DNA of 64,000 nt from Prorocentrum cordatum (GCA_963575745.1 CAUYUJ010018494.1:137845-201844); one strand, 5' to 3'; shown: positions 10,700-23,150, numbered from the stretch's first letter. Numbers and translations are program-made. Notes: generated by a model not told the origin, from the sequence alone.

Positions 10700-12230
10700 A
10701 GTCCGGCCGGGCGTCGGGCGTTTTTTTTCGTCGGTGCCCGGAGGTTTTCCTGCCTCGGCAGGCGCTCCAGCAGCCGCGCCTCGCCGAGAGCGCTCCGGGG
10801 GCGCCCACATCGCCCCGATCCGCGGCCGGTGGCCCGATGCACGGCCCGGAAGCGAGACCTTGGGAGGAGTGCCCGTGTGGTGAGTCGGTGGGGATTATTC
10901 GGGGTCGCCGCACGGTCTTGGGACTCTGGTCGTTCTTCACCACCCACCAAACCACCTCAACCCAACCCGAAGGCTCAGATTTACCCTCGATTTCCAGTGG
11001 GGGGGGGTCGGGGATCGAAAAAACACATGTGGAACCCTTACCGCTCAACCCGAAATTCGGGTCTTCGGGTTGGGTTGGGGTGGCCTGGTAGGTAGTCAGT
11101 TCTCTCGGGGTGCGACTGGGGCCTCCAGGGTCCCAAAGCGGCGCGGTGACGGACCGCGCGGTGAGGCGTTGGGGATTTCGAGGTCGCCACGCGGCGGCCC
11201 GTCGCCGCACGGCTCTTGGGGCCCCGAGGGGGAGCGGGGGGCGCCAGTGGCGCACCCCGCGCGGGCCCTGGCCTGGCCCTGGTCTGGGCCCAGGGCTTCG
11301 GAGGAGGAGGAGATGCCGATGCCGTGGAGGCGCTTGTTTCGGAATAGTCCCAGGAGGCGCCAGACCCTGGAGGAGTCCTTCTGCAACGAGGGCGGCGGTG
11401 AGATCCATGGCCGATCCCCGGTTGGAGTTCCACTGGCTTCCAGACCCTGGATTCCTTGTCTAAGGCTTCCCTATCCAATGCCCACACCGTGCCGCTGCTC
11501 GTCCTGGAGAGCCCTCAACGCCACGGCTGGGCTCTCCTCGGAGTCCTGGTCAGCACGCGCCCAGGGAGAGGTCCGGAGAGTTGCGTGTCGGCGTGCTTTC
11601 CTCTCTCTTCTGGTCGCGGAGGAAGCACGAGGGCCATGACCAAGATTCCGCGTGATCTTGACGACGCTGGTCTTGGCCGGGGGGCAATGCCGGCCGCCGC
11701 CGATCCGCGAAGATGATTCACGAATTGAGGATGAAGATGGACGATGACCAATATCGGCACCGACGTTTCCGCGCGCAGTTTCTGTCGTGGTCGCCATTCT
11801 CTTTCCCTCCATTTGAGGCGTTCCAAAAAGGGCTTTGCCTTCGAGGATCGAAGGAGTCGCCATCTCTTCCTCGGCGGAAGGCAGCGGACGGGCGGCGGAA
11901 GGCGGCGGAGGTTGAAGATGCACCCCCGAGAGATGAAGACGTTTTTGGGTTAAGGGTTTCCGGAACCTGCCATTTGACGCCTGCATTGGTCCTGGCCGCC
12001 CATGCTGGGCCCAGGATCGATGCGGGCGTGCTTCCCCCCGCTGCCCCATGGCCTTCAAAGCCGGGCTTGTCCCTCTACAGGAGGAATCTTCAAAAACAGT
12101 CAAATAATTTGAATACTCTGGGGACGATTTTGGGATTGGTCTTTCCCGAATCAGAGCTTGCCTCTGTAGGGGTCCTAGCGGATTCATATGGTTAGGTGAG
12201 CTGTGCCGCCGATTTCGGTGGCCGGGCCAG
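10700..12230. other. intergenic GC-rich sequence, no supported gene
   Basis: Several overlapping ORFs on both strands, none with recognisable domains. A segment around 11420-11470 (CTGGATTCCTTGTCTAAGG) resembles one near 8335, so part of this is dispersed repeat. 12145-12230 is a diverged copy of 3735-3825. Confidence 0.45.
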
Positions 12231-12234
12231 GTGC

Positions 12235-12408
12235 CCCATAGCCCTATAGGCCCTATAGCTCTATAACCCTATAGCCCTATAGCCCTCTATTCTATAGCCC
12301 TATAGGACTATAACCCTATAGCCCTACAGCTCTATAGCCCTATAGCCCTATATCCTCATAGGCCTATAGCCCTATAGCCCTATAGCCCCATAGCCCTATA
12401 GCCCTAAT
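12235..12408. repeat. (CCCTATAG)n minisatellite
   Basis: About 20 copies of an 8-nt CCCTATAG unit with small variants (CTCTATAG, CCCATAG), followed by a short TATA run. The unit differs from the TTTAGGG telomere type. Confidence 0.95.
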
Positions 12409-12439
12409 ATGTATATATATATATATGTATGTATATACA

Positions 12440-13670
12440 TGATTGGGTTTTTCTCTGGTATCATGCGCATTCTTGGATTTTGTTTATCTTTCGTCAAAAA
12501 TCCGCCTGTAGGGGGACATGCCCGACCTGACCCTGGCCGTGAACAGAACTCACGGCGGGGGGGCTCTCGGCCGCTCATCCGGCCAGGGCCCCCCCCACCG
12601 GGCTGCCCAGGCCGGCCTGCCGAGAGCGGCCCCGGATGGGCATCGCCCGGGCACCGCCGAGACTCTTCGGCGCGCGCGTCGGCCACGCAGGGGCGGCGCG
12701 CGGGCTCGAAGGCCTTCCAGCAGGGGCGCCGTGGCGGGCGCTTTCTGGCCGTGCGGCTGAGGAAACGGTGTGCTGCAATCGCATGTTTTCTATGAAGGAA
12801 ACATGAAAGCACTAAAAACTACGTGTGCGGGTAGGGCGCGCGCCTGCGAGGAGGACGCGTAGCAATGCAGGCTGGGAAAGGTCTTCTCCGAGCGCCGCCA
12901 CATGGTCCAATGCCGCATAACAGGGTGATTTGTGTGAGCGATGGTTGCACGATGCGATGTGTTGGTCGAACACACTGCGCTTCGGATGTCCACGCCCATG
13001 CTTCGGCGTAAAGAGACATGTTTCCGAGTCTGTAGTATGTCCTTTGCGTCCCACATGGCAAAGACCCAGTGCTGGGGAAGGGGTCCAGGCCCGCGGGCGT
13101 CGGCGTCGGAGTTCTGGGCCCTTGGCCAACCAAGGGGGGCGCGGGGGGCCCGCCCTGGGCCCGGGGCGTGTGCCTGGCCAGGATCGGTGCAGGCGTGCAG
13201 CGACCACGCGGCGCCCCTTCGTGCCCAATTTGCAATTTGCTCGCTGCGACTCCCGCTCGTTGCCCGACCGGCGCCCGCACCTGCTCCGGCCCGCTGGCGC
13301 CCGGTGATCTTGAAAGGGAGCGGCCACGCGCCAGGGTGACCCTTCGCCAGGGTTGCCCCTGGGGGGGGCACGCCTGGCTCCCCCGATCTCGCCGAGCGAG
13401 GTGCGACAGACAGCGGCGGCAGCGGCCTGCGCGCCTGGGTCTGGCCCCCGGCGCGCCACGCTCCAGCCGTGCACCATTAGAAGGTCGCGCTTGGCTCCAC
13501 TGCGCCGACGTTGGCGCGCACGCGCCCCGCGTAAGCTCGCGCGTGAGCGCCCTTCGTCTCCAACTCGGCCTTGCTGCGCTGGCGCGCCCCCCCGCGGCAG
13601 CCGCGGCGCAGGGTCGCTGCGCCATCTCTCGTGAGGCCCGTTTCTTGTCGTCGCCCCCGTGGGCGCTCCC
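12440..13670. other. intergenic GC-rich sequence, no supported gene
   Basis: GC-rich, with long overlapping ORFs on both strands but no domain, consistent codon bias or splice pattern I can defend. Confidence 0.4.
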
Positions 13671-13673
13671 CCA

Positions 13674-13808
13674 GGAGAGCCTGACCGCCAACTGGCACAT
13701 CGAGGGCGCGCCGGCAGTGGCGTTCCGCACGCGCCGCGGCAGCGCCGAGGACCCGGCGCACGCGGCGTCCCTCTCGGAGCAGGCGGCCGCGGCGCTGGCC
13801 AGCGTGTC
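13674..13808 (+). CDS. candidate exon (weak)
   Basis: Bounded on the left by a pyrimidine stretch ending CCCCCAG and on the right by GTGTCAG. The frame between reads a mixed, soluble-looking peptide (ESLTANWHIEGAPAVAF, then SLSEQAAAALASVSE) unlike the repeat-derived frames around it. No family is recognised. It runs directly into the foldback element that starts at 13833. Confidence 0.3.
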
Positions 13809-13832
13809 AGAGGCCACCAGCGGCGATGAAAG

Positions 13833-13992
13833 CCGAACCCTGCCCTCGCCGGCCAACGGTTCAGGCAATTCGGTGGGCGGCGGGGGTAGGGTTCGGAATT
13901 CGTCGAACACGCGGCGACATCCGAACCCTACCCCTGCCTCCCATCGATGCAGAAGAGTCGATGCTTGGTGGGCGCAGGGTTCGGATGTCGCC
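13833..13992. repeat. pair of foldback hairpins with CGAACCCT ends
   Basis: Hairpin 1: CCGAACCCTGCCCTCGCC at 13833 against GGGGGTAGGGTTCGG ending near 13897. Hairpin 2: GGCGACATCCGAACCCT (13913-13929) against its exact complement (13976-13992). The shared CGAACCCTACCCC word links them to 7112-7263. Confidence 0.8.
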
Positions 13993-13999
13993 ACCCACA

Positions 14000-15260
14000 C
14001 CTGCAAGGAAGTCTTGGGCGAAACCTAGATCTGTATCCGCGGCCTCGCGGGCGGGGCCCCTGGTCCGTTATTCGGGGGAGGACAGAACCCCCCACAGTGA
14101 CACGTCGATTAGTGAATTGTCCGTTTTCGGTTCTCGAGAGGGCGCCGCGGCCGCTATTTTCCAGGCTTGCGCCCGCCAGGTTTGGGCCTCAGGTCGTTTT
14201 CACTAAACCACGTTTTACTAAAGGGAGGTCTTTCAATCCTCGAACGGGGCGTTTTTATTTCGCGGATGCCCGCGCGGAACGTGTCCGTACGACCGTGTCT
14301 CCGCGGGATCGCGCCCGGGAACCCAGACCGCGAGGGCGCCGAGATGGGTAGGTTCGCCGCTTGCGAGTGAGCACCAGACAATCCACTGCCGTGCCTGGCC
14401 AGGGCCATCCTGGCATGGCCCCCAGACTCAGAGGAGGGCGAGCCCGAGACAGCGGCAGCTGGCCTTCGGGGGCCCCCCTCGTCGCCACGGCCGGACTCAG
14501 CTCAGGAAACTGGCGCGTGTGGCCCCCCCGGACGGGTCCGGGGACCGACTTTGAGCCGGCGTTTTCTCAACTGGCCCTGCTCCGACAGACCCCCCCTGGC
14601 CTCGGCCCGAGGGGCGGCAGAGGCCGCGCCGGGGCGGCCCCGGTAAGGGGCACGTCGGGGGCATCGATAGGGGGGGCTGGGCATAGGGGGGATGCAGCGG
14701 CCTCGAGTGGTTGATACATCGACGATGCATCTACGATGCATCGTCGATCTCAGGGCGAATCGACAATGTACAGACGGTACATGTGGCGGTCTGCATCGAC
14801 GACGCATCGACGATACGTGGGCGACGTGTCGGCCATTCGAGGTCGATGCATCCCTCCTATGGTAGGTTCAGGCGGCGCTGGCACGCCGGCGACGCCAGCG
14901 AAGGCGATCAAGGTTGAATTTTGCGAGGTGGAATTACCGAGAGACACGGTAACGCCATTGGACCCGACGGAGTTCAGCCTTGCACGATCGGGGCCGCCAT
15001 CGGTGCGAGGTCGAACGATCGACGCGGTGTCAAAGAAAGTTGTGCGCGCCGACGCCGTGCGAACTTACAGTCAACCCGCATAGCAAGGATGGGCGACTTT
15101 CCAATGCTACCCTTGCATCCTTCCCCTTCGGCCCATCCTTGGCCGCTCTCGCTGGCCGCGCCCCGCTCGCAGCGTGTCGACATGGCGTTCCAAGGCCCTC
15201 GCACCCTTGTCGTGCGTCCTTATCATACGGGATTGACTGTACCCTCTGTGTTGCCCCTCG
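14000..15260. other. intergenic; GATGCATCG-type palindromes at 14712-14850
   Basis: The stretch 14712-14850 repeats words such as CATCGACGATGCATC and CGACGCATCGACG, recalling the cluster at 112-235. No gene is supported. Confidence 0.45.
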
Positions 15261-15261
15261 G

Positions 15262-15430
15262 CATGGCGGTGGCTTTCTGGGCGCCCTCCGCGCGCGAGGC
15301 CCTCGAGGGCGCCTGGGACGGCCTCTGGGGCCACCTCGGCAGTGGCGCCGCGCCCGTCGCGCCCTGGGACAGCGCCCCGACCTCCCCGAGCGCGGTGAAG
15401 GCGTTCGGCAGCCCCCATCTGCGGGCCCCT
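15262..15430 (+). CDS. candidate exon (weak)
   Basis: A plus frame reads a Trp-containing peptide of normal composition (FWAPSAREALEGAWDGLWG, then PWDSAPTSPSAVKAFG) before it runs into a proline-rich, C-rich stretch. No clear splice sites and no recognised family. Confidence 0.22.
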
Positions 15431-16084
15431 AATTATGCGCCACCGCCACCTCCCTCACCCCCGGTCCCTCTCCCAGGAAAGGCGGCGAGGGAGGGAAGGG
15501 CAGAGGAGGGGATGGGGAGTGGAGGTGGTGGTGGTGCACATTCTTGGGGCCCGCACCCATCGCCGCCCGCACTCGCCCGGCATCAGCCCGCAGGTGGTCG
15601 GCTCCGCGCATAAGTCGGCCACGCGTGCAGGAAGTGAGACCTTTCGCGGGAGCGGCCTTTGGTGCGTGCCCACCAGGGCCCCCCCTTCCCCCTCCCCACC
15701 ACCATTCACCCCTCTCCGCTCCTCTCCCCCCTCCCCCCGCACCCCCCTCACGCGGCACACCCAAAGGTCACTCCTGCCAAGGGTCCCTTTCGCGCAGTCG
15801 ATGAAGGGGTGGGGCCAGTGAGGTCTCGGCCTCCAGGAGGTCCAGCCTTCAAGCTGTGTTTTGGCGCTTTTCGTCGTCTTGGCGCGTCCTACAACAAAAC
15901 CTTCGTTCCCGTCCTGCAGCAGGGGGCGAGGCTCGTCGCCATTTGCTGGACGCATCTCGAGCAAGCGGCACAGGACGGACCCCTGAAGGGGCCTGGCAGA
16001 CGTGCATCTGCATTTCGAACCGCACCGATTTTGACGTCTTAGACGGAGGGAGCAAAGGCGAAATTCTGACTTATTGAATTCAAG
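15431..16084. other. intergenic, no supported gene
   Basis: C/T-rich on the left (15690-15760), otherwise unique-looking sequence without a defensible ORF. Confidence 0.4.
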
Positions 16085-17190
16085 AAGCTGGAAAGTAAAA
16101 CCGCAACCTGACATTTCCATTGCACATTTCTGATTCGAACTGTGCCAGCACCAAGAGTACCACACGGAGGAAGGAAAGGTGCAAGCGGGGGAGATTTCAT
16201 GAACAAGTCTGCTTTGAACCGTGCTGGCTCGAAGCAGCTCATACAGAGGGAGCAAAGACGCAGACGGGATAATGTGAATAAAATGCTGCTTTCGAGCCAT
16301 GCCGTCCCTTTACGTTCTACGCAGAACAGCAAAAACGCAAACGGAACTAATTGAATTCTAAATTCTGACGGAGAGGAAGCATGCAGACAGGACATATTTG
16401 ATTACACATTCTGCCTAGAATCGTGCCGGCTCCAGAACGCCCCACAAGGAGGGAGCAAAGGCGCAAACGGGATACAATTAATTCAACATTCTACACCGAG
16501 TTGTTTCGGCCCTGAATGCCAAACGCGGAGGAAGGACAGGGGCAAGAGGGACACACTTCATGAGCAATTCTGCTTCGAACCGTGCCGGCCCCGAGCGCCG
16601 CACACGGAGGGCGCAGAGGCGCGAACGGGACAAATGTGATACATGACTCTGCTCCGCACCGTGCCGGCCCTGAGTGAGCCACGCGGAGGGGAGGAGAGGT
16701 GCAAGCGGGAGAGATCGGATGAACACTTCTGCTCCGGACCGTGCCGGCCCCGAGCGCTCCACGCGGAGGGAGCAGAGGGGCAGAGGGGCGAAGTTGAATT
16801 GCGATTCTGCTCCGGGCCGTGGCCGCCCGGAATGCCCAACATGGAGGAGGGAAAGGTGCAAGCGGGACAGATTCAATGAACAGTTATGCTTCGAACTGTG
16901 CCGGCCACGAGCGCCCCACACGGAGGGGGCCAAAGCGCAAACGTGGCACAGCTAGTCAAAGGTTCTGCCCCGAAGCGTGCCGCGGCCCTGGATGCCCACG
17001 TGGAGGGAGGAAAGGTGCAAGCGGCACAGAGTTCATGAATTTCTGCGGCCCTGGGCGGCCCGCAGAGCAAAGACGCAAGTGGGAAACAGGTGATTAAAAA
17101 CATGCTGGAACCTGTGCTGGCCCCGAGGGCCCGACACGGGGGGAGCAAATGCGCAAGCAGGATAAGTTCGATTAACAATGAGTCAAAGCG
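16085..17190. repeat. ~80-bp tandem satellite
   Basis: About thirteen diverged copies of a unit containing CGAACCGTGCCGGCCCCGAG, then CACACGGAGGGAGCAAAGG and CGCAAACGGGAC, spaced about 80 bp apart. Best preserved at 16560-16960. Confidence 0.88.
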
Positions 17191-17450
17191 TCTGGACCTC
17201 GACCGTCCTCGCGGAGCGAGTAGAACGTGTAATGTGTTCCTGCCGTTTGTTTTTATTTGAAATAAACGGTGTATTGTATGAAGCTCGGATTTCGGATAAC
17301 CTGTTGTGAAGATTGTGGCTTCGGATGGATCAGTGTGTGACGTGTTTGGGTGTGTTGATCGCATATAGGTGTCCGCATCACGCCGTGAGCATTCGTGTGA
17401 AGTCATGATTCGCGCAGTTAATTACGGGCTGGCGGAAGTTTGGCGGAAGG
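17191..17450. other. intergenic spacer
   Basis: Lower-GC sequence between two repeat arrays. Nothing recognised. Confidence 0.4.
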
Positions 17451-17452
17451 TG

Positions 17453-17610
17453 GCTGGGGGTGTCCCGCGGTGGTGTCCCGCGGTGGCCGCGGGTGTCCCG
17501 TCCGTGCTCCGTCGGTGTCCCGTCGGTGTACCGTCAAAGAGGTCAGTGGTGAGACCAAGATGTGCTGTCGGTGTCCCGCCGGTGTCCCGTCGATGAACCC
17601 TCAGGGAGAT
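17453..17610. repeat. GGTGTCCCGTC minisatellite
   Basis: About ten copies of an 11-12-nt GGTGTCCCG(T/C)CG unit, degenerate toward the right. Confidence 0.85.
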
Positions 17611-17884
17611 CGATAGTGAGATCGGTGGTGAGACCATCTGTGTGAGACGTTGCTTCGGGCCCCCCCCTCCAACAACCTCCTTATCACCCGGAGGGCGGTC
17701 GTGTAGGTGTGTGCAGGCGCTCTGTCTGGTCAGGGGCAAGCACCGCAGGCTCGTCAAAGACAAGGTCGCATCATCGCCTCGTCATGGCGGTGTTGGTGCA
17801 GGCGCCGCAGGCGCTGTCGCTTGATCGGTTCAGGCGCTGCGCCTGGCCAGGCGCAAGAGCCGCAGGCACGCCTAATCCTATGGT

Positions 17885-20155
17885 GCAGGCATCGCTTCGC
17901 TGCCGCGTTGACCGTGGGCGGAGTCCTGTCGGCCTGGACGAGGTTATCGACGAGGTCAGGCGGACGCTGGAGCCTGCCCAGACGGGCGCCGGCACCCCCG
18001 ATGGCAACATCATCCTTCGGAGGGCGCTGCAGGCGTGGGCGGAGGACATCGAGGAGGCGAACGCCGAGAGCATCTTCGAGGAAGCTTTTGGGGACCCTGA
18101 GGCGATCATGGCGCTGGACCTCACGAGCGCCTACGGATTGTTCCACCGCTCGGACGCCATTGCGGAGGTCTTCGAACACTTCCCATGTGTCGCGGGCATG
18201 GTAAAATTGCAGTGGCAAGCAGACGGCAACACTGTGTTTTGGCAGAAAGTGAGCGGCTCATGGGGGCGCGGGACGACGACGCGCGGAGGTTTCCAAGGAC
18301 TGCGCCTTACCATTGTCCCGTTCTGCTGCTCACCGCGCCGGTCGCTGCGGACAGCGGCCGAGAGAGCCGCCAGCGCCCCGCGGCCTCCCAACGCCAGCAT
18401 ACCAAGACGACACACAAGTGATCGGCAAGCTGTCTCAATTCGCTGAGGTCTGGCTGTTCCTGTCCGAGGCGCTGAGCCAGAGCAGAGCGGCCACGAAATC
18501 AACCTCACTAAGTCTGAGATCTGGCTCCCAGCAGTCCCAGCATGCGATCACATACGCACTGAGGGCACCCCAGCAGAACATCGGCGAGTCTTTGAAGATC
18601 TACCTAGGGCGTCTGGCGGCTTAAAGGTCATGGGGGATGCTGCGAAGGAATCCTACGGGACATTCTTGGGCCCTGTCCAGCTGGTGCACCAACCAGCATC
18701 TGAGCGATTGTGGAAGGCCGAACGTCTGGGCCAGCGCCTGCTGCAGTTCCTCGTGGGGTCGGCGGACCCGCGCCGCGTCGGCGTCACCTGGTGGTCGCTG
18801 AGCAAGGGCGTGAAGGAGGCTTTATCCTACGACATCCGCATCATCCCAGCAGTCACGCTGGACCCGCTGATGGCACGCCTTGAGACGTGCACGCGCACGG
18901 TTGCAACGGCCATCGCGGGCAAAGACATTGATGATGAAGCCTGGGCGCGTCTGCAGCTGCCGGGGCCACTGGGCGGGATGTCGTTGAGACTCCCTTCTTT
19001 GAGCGCGGACGCAGCCATCTTGGTCACGCGGGTGAGCACGCGGGCCAAGGTCCACGCCGTCTGCGCGGAGCTCGGGCGCCCCACCCGCGGCGATGCGGCC
19101 CAGGCCCACGCGGTCGCGGCCGCAGCCAGCCTTCCAGCGGCAGGCGCGGAGGTCGACATAGCGAGTGGTACGGTCGATTTCACAGCGGCTGCCCGGGACG
19201 AGTACGACTCCGGCCTCTGGTGCGAAGACATGCCAGCTGGCTCGCTTACATCCTCCCGACCGTCTGCAGTCGGCGAAGAGCGCGGCTCAGGCGCGCGGAT
19301 GCACAGCCGCATTTTCCGCGCGATCGAGGCCCTTCAGGCGTCGAGGGCTTGCGGGGCAACTGAGTTTGAGATCGTGCGCGAGGTGGTCGCAGCCGCCGCG
19401 GCAAGCAGCAGAGTGCATGGACGACGACCACTTCCGCATGGCGCTTCGACTTCGATTCGGCATCGTCGAAGCCCCGCCGGTGGCAGTATGCCGAATACCC
19501 TGGGCAGGTAAAGGAACGCTCAGCTGTCGGCCCCGTTGGTCCACCCGCGCGAGTGCAAATGTGACCTGCCCGCCTGCGACTTCACCGCTCTTTGCTGGAG
19601 ACGCTGCTCCAGCTCTTCATCAAAAGCGGGTGCTTCGATGATGCAGAGCGTGCTGTGCCGAGCTTGTACCGAGTCAGCCAAAAGGGACAAGTAACTGAGG
19701 CGATCCTGTACGTTCTCATGTCTTTCCTGGGGGGCCTCGCGTCGTTCTTCTTCGACGTGACCGTGCGCTGCCAACGCCGGTTCGCAATGCGCAGGGAGGC
19801 CGGGCCGCGGCGAACTGGGCCGCCGTGGCAGCAGCGGACGGCGAGCTCGAGAAGCTTACGCGGTATGGCAGCCGGGTCTCCGCCGTCGGCTTCGACACCT
19901 ACGGCAGGCTTGGGGCCGACAGCCAGGCCAACCTCCGCCGTGCTGCTGACGTGGCCGAGTCGCGAGGTGGCGCCCGCGGCCGGAGCGGCGCAGAGTTCTA
20001 CGCAAAATGGCGGGTGGCTCTTGAACGGGCGTTGTTGGCAGCCGTCGCCGATTTCACGCTGTTGTCGCTGGGCCACTCTTCTAGCCCAATGGCGAGGCGA
20101 TCCCGCCGCTCACGGCATGACCCAAAAGCGCGGGCGGTGGTAGAACGCGGTTGAT
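17885..20155 (+). pseudogene. decayed LINE-type (non-LTR) reverse transcriptase ORF
   Basis: Fragments of one protein lie in successive plus frames. First comes an RT piece with LDLTSAYGLF (motif A, about 18115) and TTRGGFQG (motif B, about 18275). Then AYQDDTQVIG, the Y-x-D-D catalytic motif with Gln at x, at 18400-18411 in another frame. Next (18630-19500) is the thumb and post-RT region, with a LQLPGPLGGMSLRLPS block typical of LINE ORF2 proteins of this lineage. A C-terminal part (about 19740-20110) ends with FDTYGRLG and a helix-rich tail. At least four frame breaks and in-frame stops show it is dead. The order of motifs and the lack of RNase H or integrase fit a non-LTR element. No target duplication, poly-A tail or 5' ORF was found. 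Confidence 0.75.
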
Positions 20156-20215
20156 GTATCATGTGTTTTTCCTGTTATGAGCTGTTTGTCTAATTGTTGC
20201 TGATCGTGATCAGCA

Positions 20216-20240
20216 TCTTCATCCTCATCCCCAGTACCAT

Positions 20241-20275
<35 letters not shown>

Positions 20276-20312
20276 CCGTCACCGTCATCACTATCATTAT
20301 CACAATCGTCGT
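20216..20312. repeat. (CAT)n microsatellite
   Basis: CATCATCAT run with CAC/CAG interruptions. Confidence 0.95.
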
Positions 20313-20359
20313 TCATTACAGACCTCTCACACATTTCGTGGCTCCATAAGGAATTCCAC

Positions 20360-22955
20360 CGAAGGCCCCAGTAGCAGGGCTCGCGTGGCATTTCGGCGCA
20401 CCCCTCACACGCTACGTGGCACCAAAGGAAGCTCCACCGACGGCCCCGGCGGAAGTGCCCGCATGCGTCCCCGCCACCCATGTCGGCACATCACTCGCGC
20501 GCTTCGTGGACCCTTAGGGAACTCCACCGAAGGCCCCAATGGCAGTGCCCACATGCGTCCCTGCCGCCCACGTCGGCGCACTCATCACTCGCTTCGTGGC
20601 CCCATTGCGAGCCAGACCGGCGGCCCCAGTGGCGGTGCCCACATGCGTCCACGCCACCCATGCTGGCACACCCCTCACACGTTGCGTGGCCCCATAGCCA
20701 GTAGGAGCTTTATCCAAGGCCCCAGTGGCAGTGCTCACATGCGTTCCCGCCACCCATGTCGGCGCACCCCTCACACGTTTCGTGGCCCCATAGGGAGGTA
20801 GAGCGAAGGCCCCACTGGCGGTGCCCACATGCGTCCCCGCCACACATGCTGGCTAACCCTTCACACGCGTCGTGGTCACATACGGAGCTTTACCCAAGGC
20901 CCCACTGGCGGTGCCCACATGCGTCCCCGCCGCCAATGTCGGCACACCAGTCACACGCTTCGTGGCCCCATAGGAAATCCTTCCGAAAGCCCCGGTGGAG
21001 GTGCCCGCAAGCGTCCCCGCCACCCATGTCGGCACACCCATCATACGTTTCGTGGCCCCATCGGGAGCTCCACCGAAAGCCCCGGCGGCGTGCCCACATG
21101 CGTCCCCGCCACCCATGTGGGCACACCCCTCACACGATGCGTTGTCGCATAGACAGCTCAAGGGAAACGCTCGTGGCGGTGCCCACATGCGTCCCCGCCA
21201 CCCATTTCGGCACACCCATCACACGTTTCGTGGCCTCACGGGGAGCTCCACCGAAGGCTCCAGTGGGAATGCCCACACGCGCCCCTGCCATCCATGTCGG
21301 CGCACCCCTCACACGTTTCGTGGCCCCACTGGAAGCACTACCGTCGGCCCCAGCGGCGGTGCCTACATGCGTCCCCGCCATTCATGTCGGCACACCCCTC
21401 ACACGCTTCGTGGCTCTATAAAATGGGTGTTCCACCGAAGGCCACATTGCGGTGGTGCCCACACACGTTCGCGCAACATTTTTCGGCAGACCCCTCGCAC
21501 GTTTCGTGGTCCCACAGGGAGGTCCACTGAAGGCCCCAATGGCGGTGCCCACATGCGTCCCGCCACCCATTTCGGCACATCCATCACATGTTTCGTGGTC
21601 TTATAGGGAAATCCACCGACCGCCCCAGTGGCGGTGCCCACATGCGACCCCGCCGCCCATGTCGGCACACCCCTCACACGTTTCGTGGCCGCATACAGAG
21701 CTTAATTGAAGGTTTTAATCGCAGTGCCCACATGCGTCCCCGCCACCAATGTCGGCACACCCCGTCACCGCTTCGTGGCCCCATAGGGAACCCCATCGAC
21801 TGCCCCAGTGGCGGTGCCCAAATGTGTCCCCGTCACCCATTTCCGAACACCCCTCACACGTTTCGTTGCCCTATAGGGATCTCCACCGAAAACCACAATT
21901 GCGGAGCCCACATGCGTCCCAGCCACCCATGTCGGCACACCCATCACACGCTTCGAGGCCCCATAGGTAGGTCCATCGAAGGTTCCAGTGGCGGTGCCCG
22001 CATGCGTCTCCGCCACACATGTCAGCACACCCCTCACACGCTTCGTGGCCCTACAGGGAACCCCACCGACGGCCCCAGTGACGGTGCCCACATGCGACCC
22101 CGCCACTCATTTCGGCACAGCAATCACACGTTTCGTGGCTCCAGAGATGGGCTCCACCGAACCACCCATGTCGGTACATTCTTCACACGCTTCCTGGCCC
22201 CATAAGGAGCTCTACCGAGGGTTTCGGTTGCAGTGCCCACATGCACCCCCGCCACCCATGTCGGCGCACTCCTCAAACGTTTCGTTGCCCAATAGTGAAC
22301 TCCACCGAAAACCACAATGGCGGTGCCCACAAGCGCCCCTGCCACCCATGCCGGCACACCCATCATACGTTCGGTGGCCCATAGGGACCTCCACCGACGG
22401 CCCCAGTGGCGGTGCCCACATGCGTCCCCGTCACCCATGTCGGCACACCCCTCACACGCTTCGTGGCCCCATAGGAAACTCCACCGTAGGAGGCCCCGCT
22501 GGCGGTGCCCACATGCGTCCCCGCCATTCTTGTCGGCACACCCCTCACACGCTTCGTGGCCCCATAGGGAGCTCCGCCGAGGGCCTCAGTGGCAGTGCCA
22601 CATGCGCCCGCGCCACCCGTTGGCACACCTCACGCGCTTTGTGGCTCCATAGGGTGTTCCACCGAAAGCCACAATGGCGGTGCCCGCATGCGTCCCCGCC
22701 GCCCCATGTCGGCACACCCCTCACAAAATTAATGGCGTTAGAAGGAGCTTCACCTAAAATCCAGTGGCGCAGTTTGCCTGCGTCCCCGCAGATCATTTCG
22801 GCACACGTCTCAGGCGTTTCGCGACCCAGGCTCGCGGTCGCCACCGCCTCCGCCGCCCCCAGCCTAGTAATTCGGTGCCCCCATCACACGGTTCGTGGTC
22901 CCACAAGGAGCTACACCAATGTCGATATCCACATCTGCGGCACCCACAGTTGCAT
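20360..22955. repeat. 90-bp satellite array
   Basis: About 29 copies of a 90-nt unit with landmarks GTCGGCACACCCCTCACACG, TTCGTGGCCCCATAGGGAGC, CCACCGAAGGCCCCAGTGGC and GGTGCCCACATGCGTCCCCG. Landmarks recur at 20482, 20572, 20662, 20758, 20848, 20938 and 21028, so the spacing is 90 with an occasional 96. Because 90 is divisible by three, all six frames stay open across many units and give spurious 30-residue peptide repeats. Confidence 0.97.
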
Positions 22956-23150
22956 GTGGTTGGGTCCTTCGCCAGGCTAATTTGAGTCAGCAGCAGCGAC
23001 TGGCGTCCTCCTCCTCCTCCTCCTCCTTCCTATTCCCCCCCTCCTCCCATCCCTCCCTTTGCCCCCCACATATCTTCATCGCCATCATAATCAACATCGT
23101 TATCATCAACACCACCATCGTTCCCGTTTCATCGGCATCTTGTTCCTGCC
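22956..23150. other. spacer between satellite subfamilies
   Basis: CTC- and CAT-rich stretch separating the regular 90-bp array from a diverged array. Confidence 0.6.

Noticed and set aside
12235-12408. Interstitial telomere repeat
   Set aside because: The unit is CCCTATAG, not the TTTAGGG type expected for this group.
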